Shown piece by piece: positions 1-9,101 of a DNA stretch of 64,000 bases. Source of the stretch: Oreohelix idahoensis (taxonomy: Eukaryota; Mollusca; Gastropoda; Stylommatophora; Oreohelicidae); the NCBI GenBank assembly GCA_024509875.1, contig JAMPIV010022937.1:62001-126000 (forward strand), in the 5' to 3' direction. Each line of letters begins with the position of its first letter. Position 1 is the stretch's first letter. A program made the translations under genes and the position numbers. The notes beneath the pieces are model-generated. The model saw only the letters and a program-made list of their open reading frames with translations. It was not told where the DNA came from and did not search any database.

Positions 1-751
1 GTTGGAAGGAAAGTCCACTGACCCCCCAGCCTCGCAATGACATGTCATTGGGCCGAAAGAGCTGGAAAGCTCGAGTGCCGCTGGTTTTAGAAGAAAAAAA
101 ATATATATATATATATATATTCTTATAAATATAGAAGAGGTGTTAAGAATAGACAGACCTAGGGAACTGCAAAATATAGTTAAACAATATTTAACACGAA
201 CAAATGTTAATATTAGTGGCTGGGAATGTGAAGGTCTGATGCTGTTCTTACAATGCATATGACTTTTAACAGATGAAAGTCAATTAAATATCTTTTAAAG
301 TCAGTTATATAAGTGGAAACACCAGGCCTTTACACCCCTCCATTTTAATATTATTGTTGTTCAGAGTTTCTTCTTGATTTTGTTTGTTTTTTTGTTTTGT
401 TTTGTTTTTTTGTTTATTTATTTAACGTATTAGCATAATTGTGATTGTCCCTATTTACAATGATTTGACAAATGTGATGCTACTTTCTCATATCGGCAGT
501 TGTTCATATTATTTGGAATTGAAAACAATATATATATATATATCCTAATTATAACCCATCAGAGGTTGAACGGGATATTTTTCTTCATTAATTAAAAAAA
601 AAGAAAATCTTACTCGATGCTTATTCTCGCTACTAACCCTGGTATTGTCCAGCTGTAAATGGCGTCTACGTCGTTCAGCCTTGTTTTCGATTCTGACATA
701 GTTGACGTAACTCTATAGAAATCTAGGGCACTAGTTCAACCCATCTCGTAA
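1..751. other. AT-rich stretch without gene
   Basis: No coding signature or recognisable repeat family was found. Short (AT)n runs lie near 103-120 and 527-543, and there are T-rich tracts around 370-420. It is probably anonymous non-coding DNA or decayed repeats. Confidence 0.5.
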
Positions 752-1300
752 TACTTACTTACTTAGTCGTTCCCCTTCTACCGTGAGGTGTAGAGGTTTG
801 GAAGAGAGAACGCCAGACCATTCTATCAGCTGTCTTCCTCCTGGCCTGGTTCCATTCTAGTCCTCGGTCCTTCAAAGATTGTCTAATGTTGTCCTCCTAG
901 CGGACTCTGGGTCGTCCTGGGGGTCTGGATCCCTGGCTCTTTGTTTCCCATGCTTGTCGTGGTAGCCGATCTTCTCCCATTCTGCAGACATGGCCAAACC
1001 ATCTTAGTTGGGATTGTTCTACTTGGGTCTGCAGGTGGTGGGATTTAAGGCCTTGACGTATCGTCTGGTTGCGGACCATGTCTCTTCTTGTTACTTCAAG
1101 CACATACCTCAGATACCCCATTTCTGAGGTTTGGATCTGGCTTTTGTGGGTTGTAGTCATTGCCCATGACTCGCATCCATATGTCAAGACTGGGACATAG
1201 GTGGAGCGGTATACAGCCATCTTCGTTTTCTTACCAACCTCTCTCTTGCTGAGGAATCCTCGATTTATGGCCTGAAAAAGTCTCCCAGCCGCTGCTTTTC
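752..1300 (-). pseudogene. LINE reverse transcriptase C-terminal fragment (5'-truncated)
   Basis: The minus-strand frame gives the end of a non-LTR retrotransposon polyprotein. It has the VLTYGCESW block (thumb-like region after the reverse transcriptase), then LRWFGHVCRMGEDRLPR and a GRPRVR basic patch, which is the usual RWFGHV...GRP ending of RTE-like and related LINEs. A stop follows GRPRVR near 897. Homology continues in another frame (KDRGLEW, WRSLFQTSTPHGRRG) to a stop at 759-761, so one frameshift is present. An (AAGT)n tail follows at about 752-764, as expected for a LINE 3' end. Only the last 180 or so codons remain, so the catalytic domain is absent. This is a typical 5'-truncated dead insertion. 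The clade assignment is tentative. Confidence 0.75.
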
Positions 1301-1336
1301 GCCATCTCGTAATGCTGGACGTATTATGGTGTAGTC

Positions 1337-1385
1337 TCTAACATTTCACTTCCCTATGGTAGTATCTGCTATGGGACTACCTTTA
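1337..1385 (+). repeat. SINE tail fragment (family 1)
   Basis: This segment contains the phrase GTAGTATCTGCTATGGGACT. The same phrase recurs near 48640-48672 and 50700-50735, and in inverted form near 49467-49500 and 39750-39775. It corresponds to the 3' part of the tRNA-headed SINE seen whole at 49467-49705. Confidence 0.55.
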
Positions 1386-1810
1386 CCATTTATAGGTGTA
1401 CAAAAGAACGATACGCGGGATGTTTCGGGATAAACCCTTCGTCAGCAAAGGTCACAAATATGAGACAAAGACAAACAATATAGACAAGTTAAGAGAAAAA
1501 GACAACGGACAAAAGAGAAATAGAAATAAAGAACAGCGCGAAGTCCTGTACACAAATACATTAATACGACTACAAAATAGCAGCAATAGATATTATACAA
1601 CTTGTGTAAATAATATGGTAGAATTCACACAGTAACAAGCAAAAGACATGTAGAACAATGCATGCCACTGTCCCCGTTGGTACTTGGGGAGACAAATAAA
1701 GGAATAGGTCTACTTCTACCTCACGTGTGTCGTACAAGGCGAATATAAAGCGGGTCACACCCATTTTTTTGGCTTCCCAGTGCATATAAAAGCCTAAAAT
1801 CATGTTTATA
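1386..1810. other. Unassigned repeat-like segment with hammerhead-like motif
   Basis: No gene is supported; the short plus-strand frame at 1396-1635 has no recognisable domain. On the minus strand at 1422-1445, CTGACGA, a small GGG/CCC hairpin and GAAAC occur in the order of a hammerhead ribozyme core. A related arrangement lies beside the Penelope fragment at 26557-26581. Around 1725-1750 is a GTCGTACAAGGCGAATAT phrase shared with copies at about 25575 and 49185. Confidence 0.35.
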
Positions 1811-1904
1811 CCATGTCTATTAAGTGCGCAATAGTGTTAGGTCTAAAAAGAACAATGTACTGTAAAATTAAATACTTTATTGCTAAATAAAATGCTAATT
1901 TTCA

Positions 1905-2055
1905 ATATCTGAGCCTTCAGTGAATTGTAATCTTTTTACTGCTGGAGAACCAAAATCTATCGGAAGAAGTAGGCACGTTCTAATAAATAAACATGAATAA
2001 TTTGAAAAAAAAAAGCGCAATAAAGCGAAGCGCCATAAAGCGAGGTATGCCTGTA
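1905..2055 (-). mobile_element. Tigger/pogo-like DNA transposon end (fragment)
   Basis: Read on the minus strand, the end at 2053 begins CAGGCATACCTCGCTTTATG and runs into GCGCTTCGCTTTATTGCGC. This resembles the terminal inverted repeat I remember for Tigger/pogo-type elements. It is flanked by TA at 2054-2055, the target expected for that superfamily. The adjoining segment (about 1908-1945) also resembles Tigger internal sequence from memory. No matching opposite terminus or transposase frame was found, so only one end survives. Confirmation needs a repeat-library search. Confidence 0.4.
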
Positions 2056-2467
2056 CTACAGAAACTATTGCTGCAGGAGCATATGAATACTTTAGTGCAG
2101 GCTGCCTGAGGACCAGATGCAGCGATGGTTCCATACTCTATAATTTATTTAATAAAACGGGAATTGATGATGATTAACCACATGCGAACTATTCATTATT
2201 AGCAGAAGTGGTCCAATGTAAGAGCCACTCCCGACACTGACATAGGCCTATCTGGTGCTATTTTCTTCTGTACTATCAAGTCAATGATAAATAAATCAAT
2301 AAATACAGATAAACCGGTAAGTGCAGGCACTCGTAGGGAAATAAAGAAGTAGAAATTTAGACAACAGGAAAACAAACAGAAGTGATAGGCTTACGGGGGA
2401 CTGGAACCTAGGACCATTGGAACGGCAACACCGGTGTAGGAGGCACCAAAGACGTACCCGGCAATAC
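2056..2467. other. Unassigned flank of element A
   Basis: No gene was seen. Near 2090-2135 the phrase GAGGACCAGATGCAGCG matches a phrase at about 49300, so this is probably the distal half of the GTCGTACAAGG repeat family. A B-box-like GGTTCCAGTCC appears on the minus strand near 2400-2415, hinting at another SINE. Evidence is weak. Confidence 0.35.
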
Positions 2468-2472
2468 GCACT
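2468..2472. repeat. Target-site duplication of element A (left)
   Basis: GCACT immediately precedes the 5' LTR and is repeated exactly after the 3' LTR at 11414-11418. The five-base length is normal for gypsy-type integrase. Confidence 0.93.
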
Positions 2473-4888
2473 TGTCGTGGAATATTCTAATCCACATATA
2501 TAAATTATTAGTTAAATATTAAGCCTAACAAATAAAATTAATAAAGAAAAGAGCAATGGTAAATAACAGTGCTGTCACAAAGACTGTACTCGAAATCCCC
2601 TTGTTTTCTACTGCGTAAGCAAATTGTAACGTTTCACGTTGATATTAAAGGCCTTCTGCAACATACACGCGTTTCCCAAACACACAATAAAATGTGCTGC
2701 CTTTCTAAGAAAAACCTTGAAATATGCAAGTTGACCTAAATTTTAAATTCCATTCATGTCTTTTTCTACACTGCGTTACCAAAACGAACGAGACAGATGG
2801 ACAAAAGGATAGCGGGAAGGGAGAGGCAGAAAGCCGAACACTAAACACGCTTCGCGCGATACACAAATGCTGCCATCACGCGTGTAAGACTACAAGCACT
2901 AACTTTTTCGGACGGACAGTGATAAATTCACTACCCTTCCCAGAGTTAGGTTTTAAAATCATAAAAAAAACGCTTATTAGGAAAGATAACAATAGATGGG
3001 TTTACGGTTGAAAACATAACAGTACCCAGACAGCACATCTTCGAAACAGGAGGTAGAAAATACATATTTTGAACGCAGCCACGTAGCTCCTTTAAATTGG
3101 GATATTTGGGTTCCTTAGGGCTTGCTGACAAAGAATATGTAAAACGTTACGCAAATAGTCCAGGAATTAATAAATTATACCCAAAATAAAATAGTGAGGA
3201 TGCCTGACAGCATGAAATCATTTCTGCTCATAAAATTTTTTTATAACATGTTTGAAAAAACCTTGCGTTACAGAAATAGCCTACCATGTAAACTCCAAAT
3301 TGATTGGAGCGCAACAAATGAAAGACGAACCACGATTGGTCGGACTATAAATACTATCTTGGTTGTTAGGGAGACGTAGAAAGGTAATATTTTTTCAAAC
3401 ACTTGTCGAAACGTGGCCTCATTGGCTAGACTTGCTGATATACTCACTTAGGAGCGTTAGTTCGAGACCACTAGTGCAAATAATCTTGATAAAGCGACAG
3501 TGCGTTGAAGCCAGCTCACATTTTTGCTAAAATAAAAGCCTGGAACATAAGCAGATGGAAATTTGTGCCAGTAATTGTGCCAGAATTCATTGCTAATCAA
3601 CGTATCTGTGTTTATTTCCATGAAATTGTGGTAAGCTTGAACCATTCAGTATCTTTTAATGAAAATTGAATGTAAATTGTTAATTTATGCCTGTATATAT
3701 ATGTGTAGTTCAGTGGCAAACAGGAGATAAAGCCTATAATGCTCCAGCCTGAACAGAGGGTGTCGGAGGGAAGTAAAACGGCATGGAATGGCCAAATAGT
3801 ACACTGACACCTAGATGATTGACTAGAAAGAAATAATGCTGGAATTGCAGAGGCGTGGTAACCATTAAGGAGGTTAATGCTGGTATAAAGTACTTCAGAA
3901 TGAAGCTGACAGTTGGCCTAACGCTCTGAACTCAATGTTTGTGTTGTATTGTGTTCAGTGTAGAACTAGAGTATCAATTAGTTATGAAGTAGAAGGTATA
4001 TCCTTCTTGTTTTCAAGGACCGTGGTCTTGATGGTACTGAGCAGCACCTGGTCAGAGCTTTGCTGAATCCAGAGTCGGACAGCATACTCCTTGGTCCATT
4101 TAGCTATCAGTGAGGTGTCTCCAGAGCCCAGGGGAGAATTCGAGCAGAGGAGTCCTTTCCTGCCGCCATCACGCAAGATAAGCTAATTTGGCCAGCTGAG
4201 CTCAACATTATGTCCCCACATCTTGAAATGACTTTGTAAAAATCACCTTAAGAGGGGAATTTAATTGTCTTAATATCAGGAACTGAGAACATCTCCAATA
4301 CTAGTCCCTAAAGACAAACTATTGAAGTCATGATGACAAATACCAACAGAGCTTGAACAAAACAAAACCAGTATTACCTCATTTTACCACTACACAACTG
4401 ACACACATAGGATATTTTTAATAATATATGTCACTACAATATTCATATTAATCCATTCTGTACATAACTTGTAATGAAAAATTGATTGTGATTCCTGGTT
4501 CCTTTGTAATTGAATCAGGACACATATTCATTCATATCAGCAATGAATACATATTGTTATTTGAAAAGTTATCAGTGACTCCTTAAGATATCCTTTAGAG
4601 TGTTATATGTATGTGAGTGTCCCAGTGTTGTCAAGTATAGTGGAATAAATTAAATTGTTTATCTGTCTGTTGTTGTTTCGACTTACACTTCATCCTACAC
4701 ATACCCTAGACACATAACGTAGTCATCACACTATTGCAGAATAATTCTGACTGAGATATATAGATATGTGGTAGCAAGTAAGGTTATCTATAATACACTA
4801 CTCTTAATAGATATAGATACCTTCACAGCTGATCTCAGTCAGTACACTAAGTCCCCTATAAATATTTATAACATCCCACTTCACCACA
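2473..4888 (+). repeat. 5' LTR of element A
   Basis: This is a direct repeat of 9102-11413. It begins TGTCGTGGAATATTC and ends CTTCACCACA. Its 2416 bases make it long for a gypsy-type LTR. It contains the promoter cluster at 3303-3353. The small frames inside (for example 2724-3011 and 3982-4176) show no domain and recur only because the LTR recurs. Copy C on the minus strand carries a related but more diverged LTR. Confidence 0.93.
3303..3353 (+). promoter_or_regulatory. LTR A core promoter candidate
   Basis: Two inverted CCAAT boxes (ATTGG at 3303-3307 and 3335-3339) precede TATAAATA at 3346-3353. The cluster is kept in the 3' LTR (TATA at 9975-9982) and in element C (56905-56912, minus strand). 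Conservation among diverged LTRs supports a promoter role, which would put the transcription start some 25-30 bases downstream. This is not experimentally shown. Confidence 0.55.
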
Positions 4889-4893
4889 TATAT

Positions 4894-4919
4894 TGGGGTC
4901 TCGCTCTTGGGATTTTGAA
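4894..4919 (+). promoter_or_regulatory. Primer-binding site of element A
   Basis: TGGGGTCTCGCTCTTGGG starts five bases after the LTR end. It resembles the complement of a proline tRNA 3' end (TGGGGNCTCG...GGGATTT), with mismatches. The same sequence stands at the matching place in element C (62549-62574). Use of tRNA-Pro is an inference. Confidence 0.6.
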
Positions 4920-5089
4920 TCTTTCCCTATTAAAAATATTGGGGGTAATTCACTTCAGGGAATATAAGAATTAAAAGGTATCCTTGGGTGGAATTAAATA
5001 GGTTGAGCTCACGGTGCCTGTGTTGTCCATTAGATATACTTAGAGATAAAATTGTTGGTTAGACATTGTAGAAATTTACCTGATAGACA

Positions 5090-7132
5090 ATGGCGGACCT
5101 GGCCAAGTTTCGATCTGCTGCTGTACAGACTGCAAAAGAGTTAGGATTAGATGGGCAAGTTATGGTTGCCTATGTTACTACGGAATGTGACAAATTTATT
5201 GAACGCGAAGAAAGAAGGTTTGAAGCCGAAAGAAAGTTAGAGGCTGAAAGGGAAATTAAGAGGTTGCAATTTGAAGCTGAGGCTGAGACTAAGAGGTTGC
5301 AGATTGAGGCTGACAAAGAGGCTAAAGCATTGGAAGCCGAGGAAAGAAGACAGGCTGCAGAAAGGGAAGAGAAGAAATTAGCTGCAGAAAGGGAAGAGAA
5401 GAGATTAGCTGCAGAGAGGGAAGCAGAAAAGGAGGAGAAAAGATTACAAAGGGAACATGAGTTACGACTAAGGGAGTTTGAGTTTCAAGGCCATGCTCCT
5501 GAAAATGGTGCCAGTCCCTTTGCCTCTGATGCTACGGTTACTCAGGGAGCCTCAACCTCAGCTATGAACTTTCATTTAGATCATTTTGTTGAGAAAGACG
5601 ATGATATTGAGAGCTATATAAATAGATATGAACTATTAGCTACCACGTATGGGTTAGAGAGAGAAAGGTGGAGCTTAAAGTTATCTCAGGGACTTCGTGG
5701 GGCAGCTTATGAAGTTTTTGCAAAAATGAGCAGAGGTGATCAGGAAAATTATGACATGCTAAAGCAGGCTCTTTTGTTAAGGTATGAAAAGAATGCAGAA
5801 TTTTATAGGAAACAATTTAGGAATGCTAAACTACTGTCAGGTGAAACATATCACCAGTTCTCTGCACGAATAGAGACATACTTGGAGAAATGGACTTCTC
5901 TGGGGAAAACCCAAGATCTTAAGGAAATGGTCCTTATAGAGCAATTAAGAGAGTCCATGGCTCCAGACCTGAGAAAGTTTCTCATGGAACAAGGTGCAGA
6001 GAGGCTGGGTGAGTTGCTAAATGTTGCTGAAAGGTATCAAGCAGCTCAAGCAGAGGTAACAGGTAATAAAAAGAAACAGGTGGACAACTTTAGGGCACCA
6101 CAGAACTTTAATAAATTTGATCCTAGGGATCAAAATAAAGGTAAGCACCAATTTGATAGGCCACGGTATGACAATAAAAATAAATTCCCACAATTCGATG
6201 AAAGGAAATATAATGAAAGAAAATCTTTCAACCAAGGAAAAAGGTGGTGTAAGAATTGTCAGATGGACAATCATGACACTGACCGTTGCAGAAGGAAACC
6301 TGTGTATATGGCAACCCTTCAGGTCAGGTCGACCTCAAGACAGGAGGAGGATATTATGTTAGATACCACTCCAGAAGAGATGAGGAAGGCACAGGCTGGG
6401 GATAAAACACTCAAGCCTTGTTTCAGGAAATTGTCAACTTGTCATACAACTCCAGGCAAGGGAGATTTTTACATGAAAAACAAGTTGATGTATAGGAAGA
6501 CTGGAGCTAGATCCAAAGGTCAGGGACAACTGGTACTTCCTAAAAGATACAGGACAGAATTAATAAGGAGCCTACATGTGAAACCAGATGGGGACCATGA
6601 GAAAATAGGTACCATCATTCAAAAGGTGGCTCACAATTATTATTGGCCCAAAGCAAGATGGGACATTGAAAATTTTGTAGAAAGGTGTAGCATAGCACAT
6701 GAGGGAACACCCACAAGTGGGAACATGGATCAGGACCTGGACACGCCACGGGGCAAAATTAGGCCTGATAATAAAAAGAAATATAGATTTGATAAAGTGG
6801 ACCAAATGGAATGGGAAGCCCCTTTTCACGGACAAGCTTCACTTAACTGTTTTACAATGGCCACTATGCGGAGAGTGCAAAAAGATGTCTTACCCCAGGA
6901 TAAGCCGACAATCCCTCAATCGGACTTAAACAAACTGGAGGAAGAAGATGTAGAGAGGAAATCTCTCATCAAGAATTTTAAGTGGGGAGACAGCCCCAAA
7001 AGAAAAATTGGTAGCGGTCGTTTTGTGAATGATAATTCTGGGAGGAAAAATCATCACTATAAAGCTTCGAGTGGAAGAGACCATACCGGTGCATGGACAA
7101 ATAGGTCCACACAATTAAAGGTCCATATGTAG
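5090..7132 (+). CDS. gag: Element A gag followed by rearranged protease/integrase block
   Basis: A 680-codon frame. Residues about 35-130 form a highly charged helix with AEREEK-type repeats. The capsid-like region follows (residues about 160-340), then a CX2CX4HX4C zinc knuckle (residues 387-400), the nucleic-acid-binding end of Gag. Up to about 6300 it is nearly identical to element C. After that identity drops sharply. The protease DTG motif is missing, the integrase zinc finger is degenerate (CPEC replaced by CSIAH), and from about 6700 to 7110 the frame stays open but no longer resembles integrase. The frame stops at 7130-7132, just before the integrase C-terminal region resumes in another frame. 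Gag may be intact; the rest is a mosaic or captured segment. Start chosen at the ATG giving MADLAKF, identical in element C. Confidence 0.85.
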   Translation: MADLAKFRSAAVQTAKELGLDGQVMVAYVTTECDKFIEREERRFEAERKLEAEREIKRLQFEAEAETKRLQIEADKEAKALEAEERRQAAEREEKKLAAEREEKRLAAEREAEKEEKRLQREHELRLREFEFQGHAPENGASPFASDATVTQGASTSAMNFHLDHFVEKDDDIESYINRYELLATTYGLERERWSLKLSQGLRGAAYEVFAKMSRGDQENYDMLKQALLLRYEKNAEFYRKQFRNAKLLSGETYHQFSARIETYLEKWTSLGKTQDLKEMVLIEQLRESMAPDLRKFLMEQGAERLGELLNVAERYQAAQAEVTGNKKKQVDNFRAPQNFNKFDPRDQNKGKHQFDRPRYDNKNKFPQFDERKYNERKSFNQGKRWCKNCQMDNHDTDRCRRKPVYMATLQVRSTSRQEEDIMLDTTPEEMRKAQAGDKTLKPCFRKLSTCHTTPGKGDFYMKNKLMYRKTGARSKGQGQLVLPKRYRTELIRSLHVKPDGDHEKIGTIIQKVAHNYYWPKARWDIENFVERCSIAHEGTPTSGNMDQDLDTPRGKIRPDNKKKYRFDKVDQMEWEAPFHGQASLNCFTMATMRRVQKDVLPQDKPTIPQSDLNKLEEEDVERKSLIKNFKWGDSPKRKIGSGRFVNDNSGRKNHHYKASSGRDHTGAWTNRSTQLKVHM

Positions 7133-7134
7133 CT

Positions 7135-8616
7135 TTGTTAAGAACGTGGACTGATGAAAAGGCAGAGGAAAACATTACATCTTCATACCAATATGTGAAT
7201 GAGCTGACCACTCGGTTAAAAACTGGCTGGAAACTTGCCAATGAAAATTTGAAACAAGCCAGGAAGAAACATGCTGCCTATTATAACAGGAAGGCGAAGG
7301 ACAGAAATTTGGCTGTGGGAGAGAAAGTACTGCTTCTTTTGCCCGGGAGTCAGAATAAGTTACAAATTGGATGGCAGGGTCCATATACAGTTTTAGAGAA
7401 GGTATCTAAAACAAATTATAAGATAGATAAGAAGGGGAAAGAAAAAATCTATCATGTGAATCTCCTGAAGAAATATTTGGAAAGAGAACATCAGGAAGAG
7501 ACACACTTGTTGACCTTGTCCATCGCCATGGAGATGAAAAAGGAACCACTTTCATCATTTGAATATCCATTACACCCCTGTGAGACAGCAGCACAGGTGA
7601 AAATCAGTACACATTTAACGAAAACTCAGAAAGAGAGAGTGCAACAGGTTCTAAATAATCATGCAGAGGTGTTAACAGACCGACCAGGACATACAAACCT
7701 ATTGGAATATGATATGAAACTAATAGACTCCACACCTGTCTGTATGAAACCATATTCGATTCCGTTTGCTAAGGAGAAAGCTTTGAAGGAAGAGATAGAC
7801 TATCTATTGAAGGAAGGAATTATTTCACACAGTGAATCTTCGTATAGTTCCGGTGTTGTACTCTTAAGGAAGCCCTCTGGAGAACATAGACTCTGTATAG
7901 ATTACAGGAGACTGAATGCTATTACAGAAGGACAGGTGGATCCATTGCCGGATACAAATCAGCTGTTTGCCAGACTAAATAAAGCTAAATATTTCTCAAA
8001 AGTGGATTTGAGTAAAGGATACTATCAGATCCCAGTAAAGCCTGAGGTTAGACCATACCTAGCCTTTAGTACCTCAGAAGGACACTATGAGTTTAATAGA
8101 TTGCCATTTGGATTGAAGAATGCGCCTAGTGTCTTCTCTAGAATGATGAGAAAATTATTGGACCCTCTGAATAATCCATGTATAACAAATTTCATGGATG
8201 ATATCCTGATAGCCACAGAAACATTTGAGGAACACATTGACTCTCTGAACATGCTGTTTAATCGACTTAGGGAGGCAAATTTAACAGCCCGACCAACCAA
8301 ATGTTGCGTTGGATGTAAAGAATTGGAATTTTTGGGACACACAGTTTATCAGGGAAACATGACCCCTGACCCAAAGAATTTAGAGAAACTACAGAAAGCC
8401 CCGAGACCACAAACCAAGAAGGACGTGAGATCCTTTGTCTCATTATGTGGTTTCTACCAGAAGTATATCAAAAACTTTAATTCCATATGTGCACCGTTAA
8501 CTGAATTGACACGTAAAGGACATCCAGATCGCATTACATGGACACCACAATGTGAAATGACTTACCAAGAATTGAAGGAAAAGCTCACAAGTAAAACCCA
8601 TTTTGAAATTACCTGA
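7135..8616 (+). CDS. pol: Element A integrase C-terminus and reverse transcriptase
   Basis: Opens with the end of integrase (RTWTDEKAEEN) and a GPY/F-like module (IGWQGPYTVLEK, about 7366-7401). A linker and the gypsy-type reverse transcriptase follow, with palm motifs KVDLSKGYYQIP, LPFGLKNAP and FMDD (8191-8202, residues 353-356). It synthesises cDNA from the element RNA in the virus-like particle. There is no ATG at a natural polyprotein start: the frame is the downstream part of a Gag-Pol whose middle was altered. At about 8592 an extra A in a run of A shifts the frame, giving a false end at 8616. RNase H continues in the +1 frame. Differences from element C in the palm are almost all synonymous. 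Confidence 0.88.
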   Translation: MLRTWTDEKAEENITSSYQYVNELTTRLKTGWKLANENLKQARKKHAAYYNRKAKDRNLAVGEKVLLLLPGSQNKLQIGWQGPYTVLEKVSKTNYKIDKKGKEKIYHVNLLKKYLEREHQEETHLLTLSIAMEMKKEPLSSFEYPLHPCETAAQVKISTHLTKTQKERVQQVLNNHAEVLTDRPGHTNLLEYDMKLIDSTPVCMKPYSIPFAKEKALKEEIDYLLKEGIISHSESSYSSGVVLLRKPSGEHRLCIDYRRLNAITEGQVDPLPDTNQLFARLNKAKYFSKVDLSKGYYQIPVKPEVRPYLAFSTSEGHYEFNRLPFGLKNAPSVFSRMMRKLLDPLNNPCITNFMDDILIATETFEEHIDSLNMLFNRLREANLTARPTKCCVGCKELEFLGHTVYQGNMTPDPKNLEKLQKAPRPQTKKDVRSFVSLCGFYQKYIKNFNSICAPLTELTRKGHPDRITWTPQCEMTYQELKEKLTSKTHFEIT

Positions 8617-9034
8617 CTTAAGTCAAGAATTCATAGTAAGGACGGATGCAAGTAATATTGGGTTAGGTGCAACTTTACTACAGAAATCAGATGCATTGGA
8701 TGGGGAATTAAGCCCAGTGGCATATGCTAGCAGAAAGTTGAATAAAGCTGAAATCAACTACTCAACTAGCGAAAAAGAATGTCTTGCAGTAATATGGGCG
8801 ATAAAGAAATTCAATATTTATCTATATGGGAAGGCATTTAAGTTGCAAACAGATCACAAACCTTTATCGTTTCTAGCACAGGCTAAGCATGAGAACTCCA
8901 GGTTACTCCGATGGTCTTTACTTTTGGCTCCATATAATTTTAGCATTGAGTATATATCTGGAAAAACCAATTTGGGAGCGGATTTTTTAAGCCGCCATCC
9001 GTGTGATGAGAATCACCGTAAACCCCAGAAATAA
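8594..9034 (+). CDS. pol: Element A RNase H domain (frameshifted pol end)
   Basis: Continuation of pol after the one-base insertion near 8592. RNase H acidic motifs are visible: VRTDASNIGLGATL (first Asp), EKECLAVIWAI (Glu) and LQTDHKPLSF (Asp), ending with GADFLSRHP, the usual gypsy RNase H terminus. It would degrade the RNA strand of the RNA-DNA hybrid. The stop at 9032-9034 is followed after some 55 bases by the purine tract and LTR. No envelope-like frame lies between pol and LTR. Confidence 0.87.
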   Translation, partial: KPILKLPDLSQEFIVRTDASNIGLGATLLQKSDALDGELSPVAYASRKLNKAEINYSTSEKECLAVIWAIKKFNIYLYGKAFKLQTDHKPLSFLAQAKHENSRLLRWSLLLAPYNFSIEYISGKTNLGADFLSRHPCDENHRKPQK

Positions 9035-9090
9035 TAATAAATTTCTCTATGTGTATATAGAATAAAGGACTGACATATAATGTCTGTTTT

Positions 9091-9101
9091 AAGAGGGGAG
9101 G
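9091..9101 (+). promoter_or_regulatory. Polypurine tract of element A
   Basis: AAGAGGGGAGG sits directly before the 3' LTR start, the usual site for plus-strand priming. The same tract, inverted, flanks the LTR of element C at 57786-57797. Confidence 0.8.

Noticed and set aside
2724..4176. Several 60-95-codon frames repeated in both LTRs of A and in C
   Set aside because: Repeated only as LTR sequence; frames differ by indels between copies and lack known domains.
9032..9101. Envelope gene downstream of pol (which would make the element an endogenous retrovirus)
   Set aside because: In A, B and C only 35-70 bases lie between the RNase H stop and the LTR, so no envelope can be encoded there.
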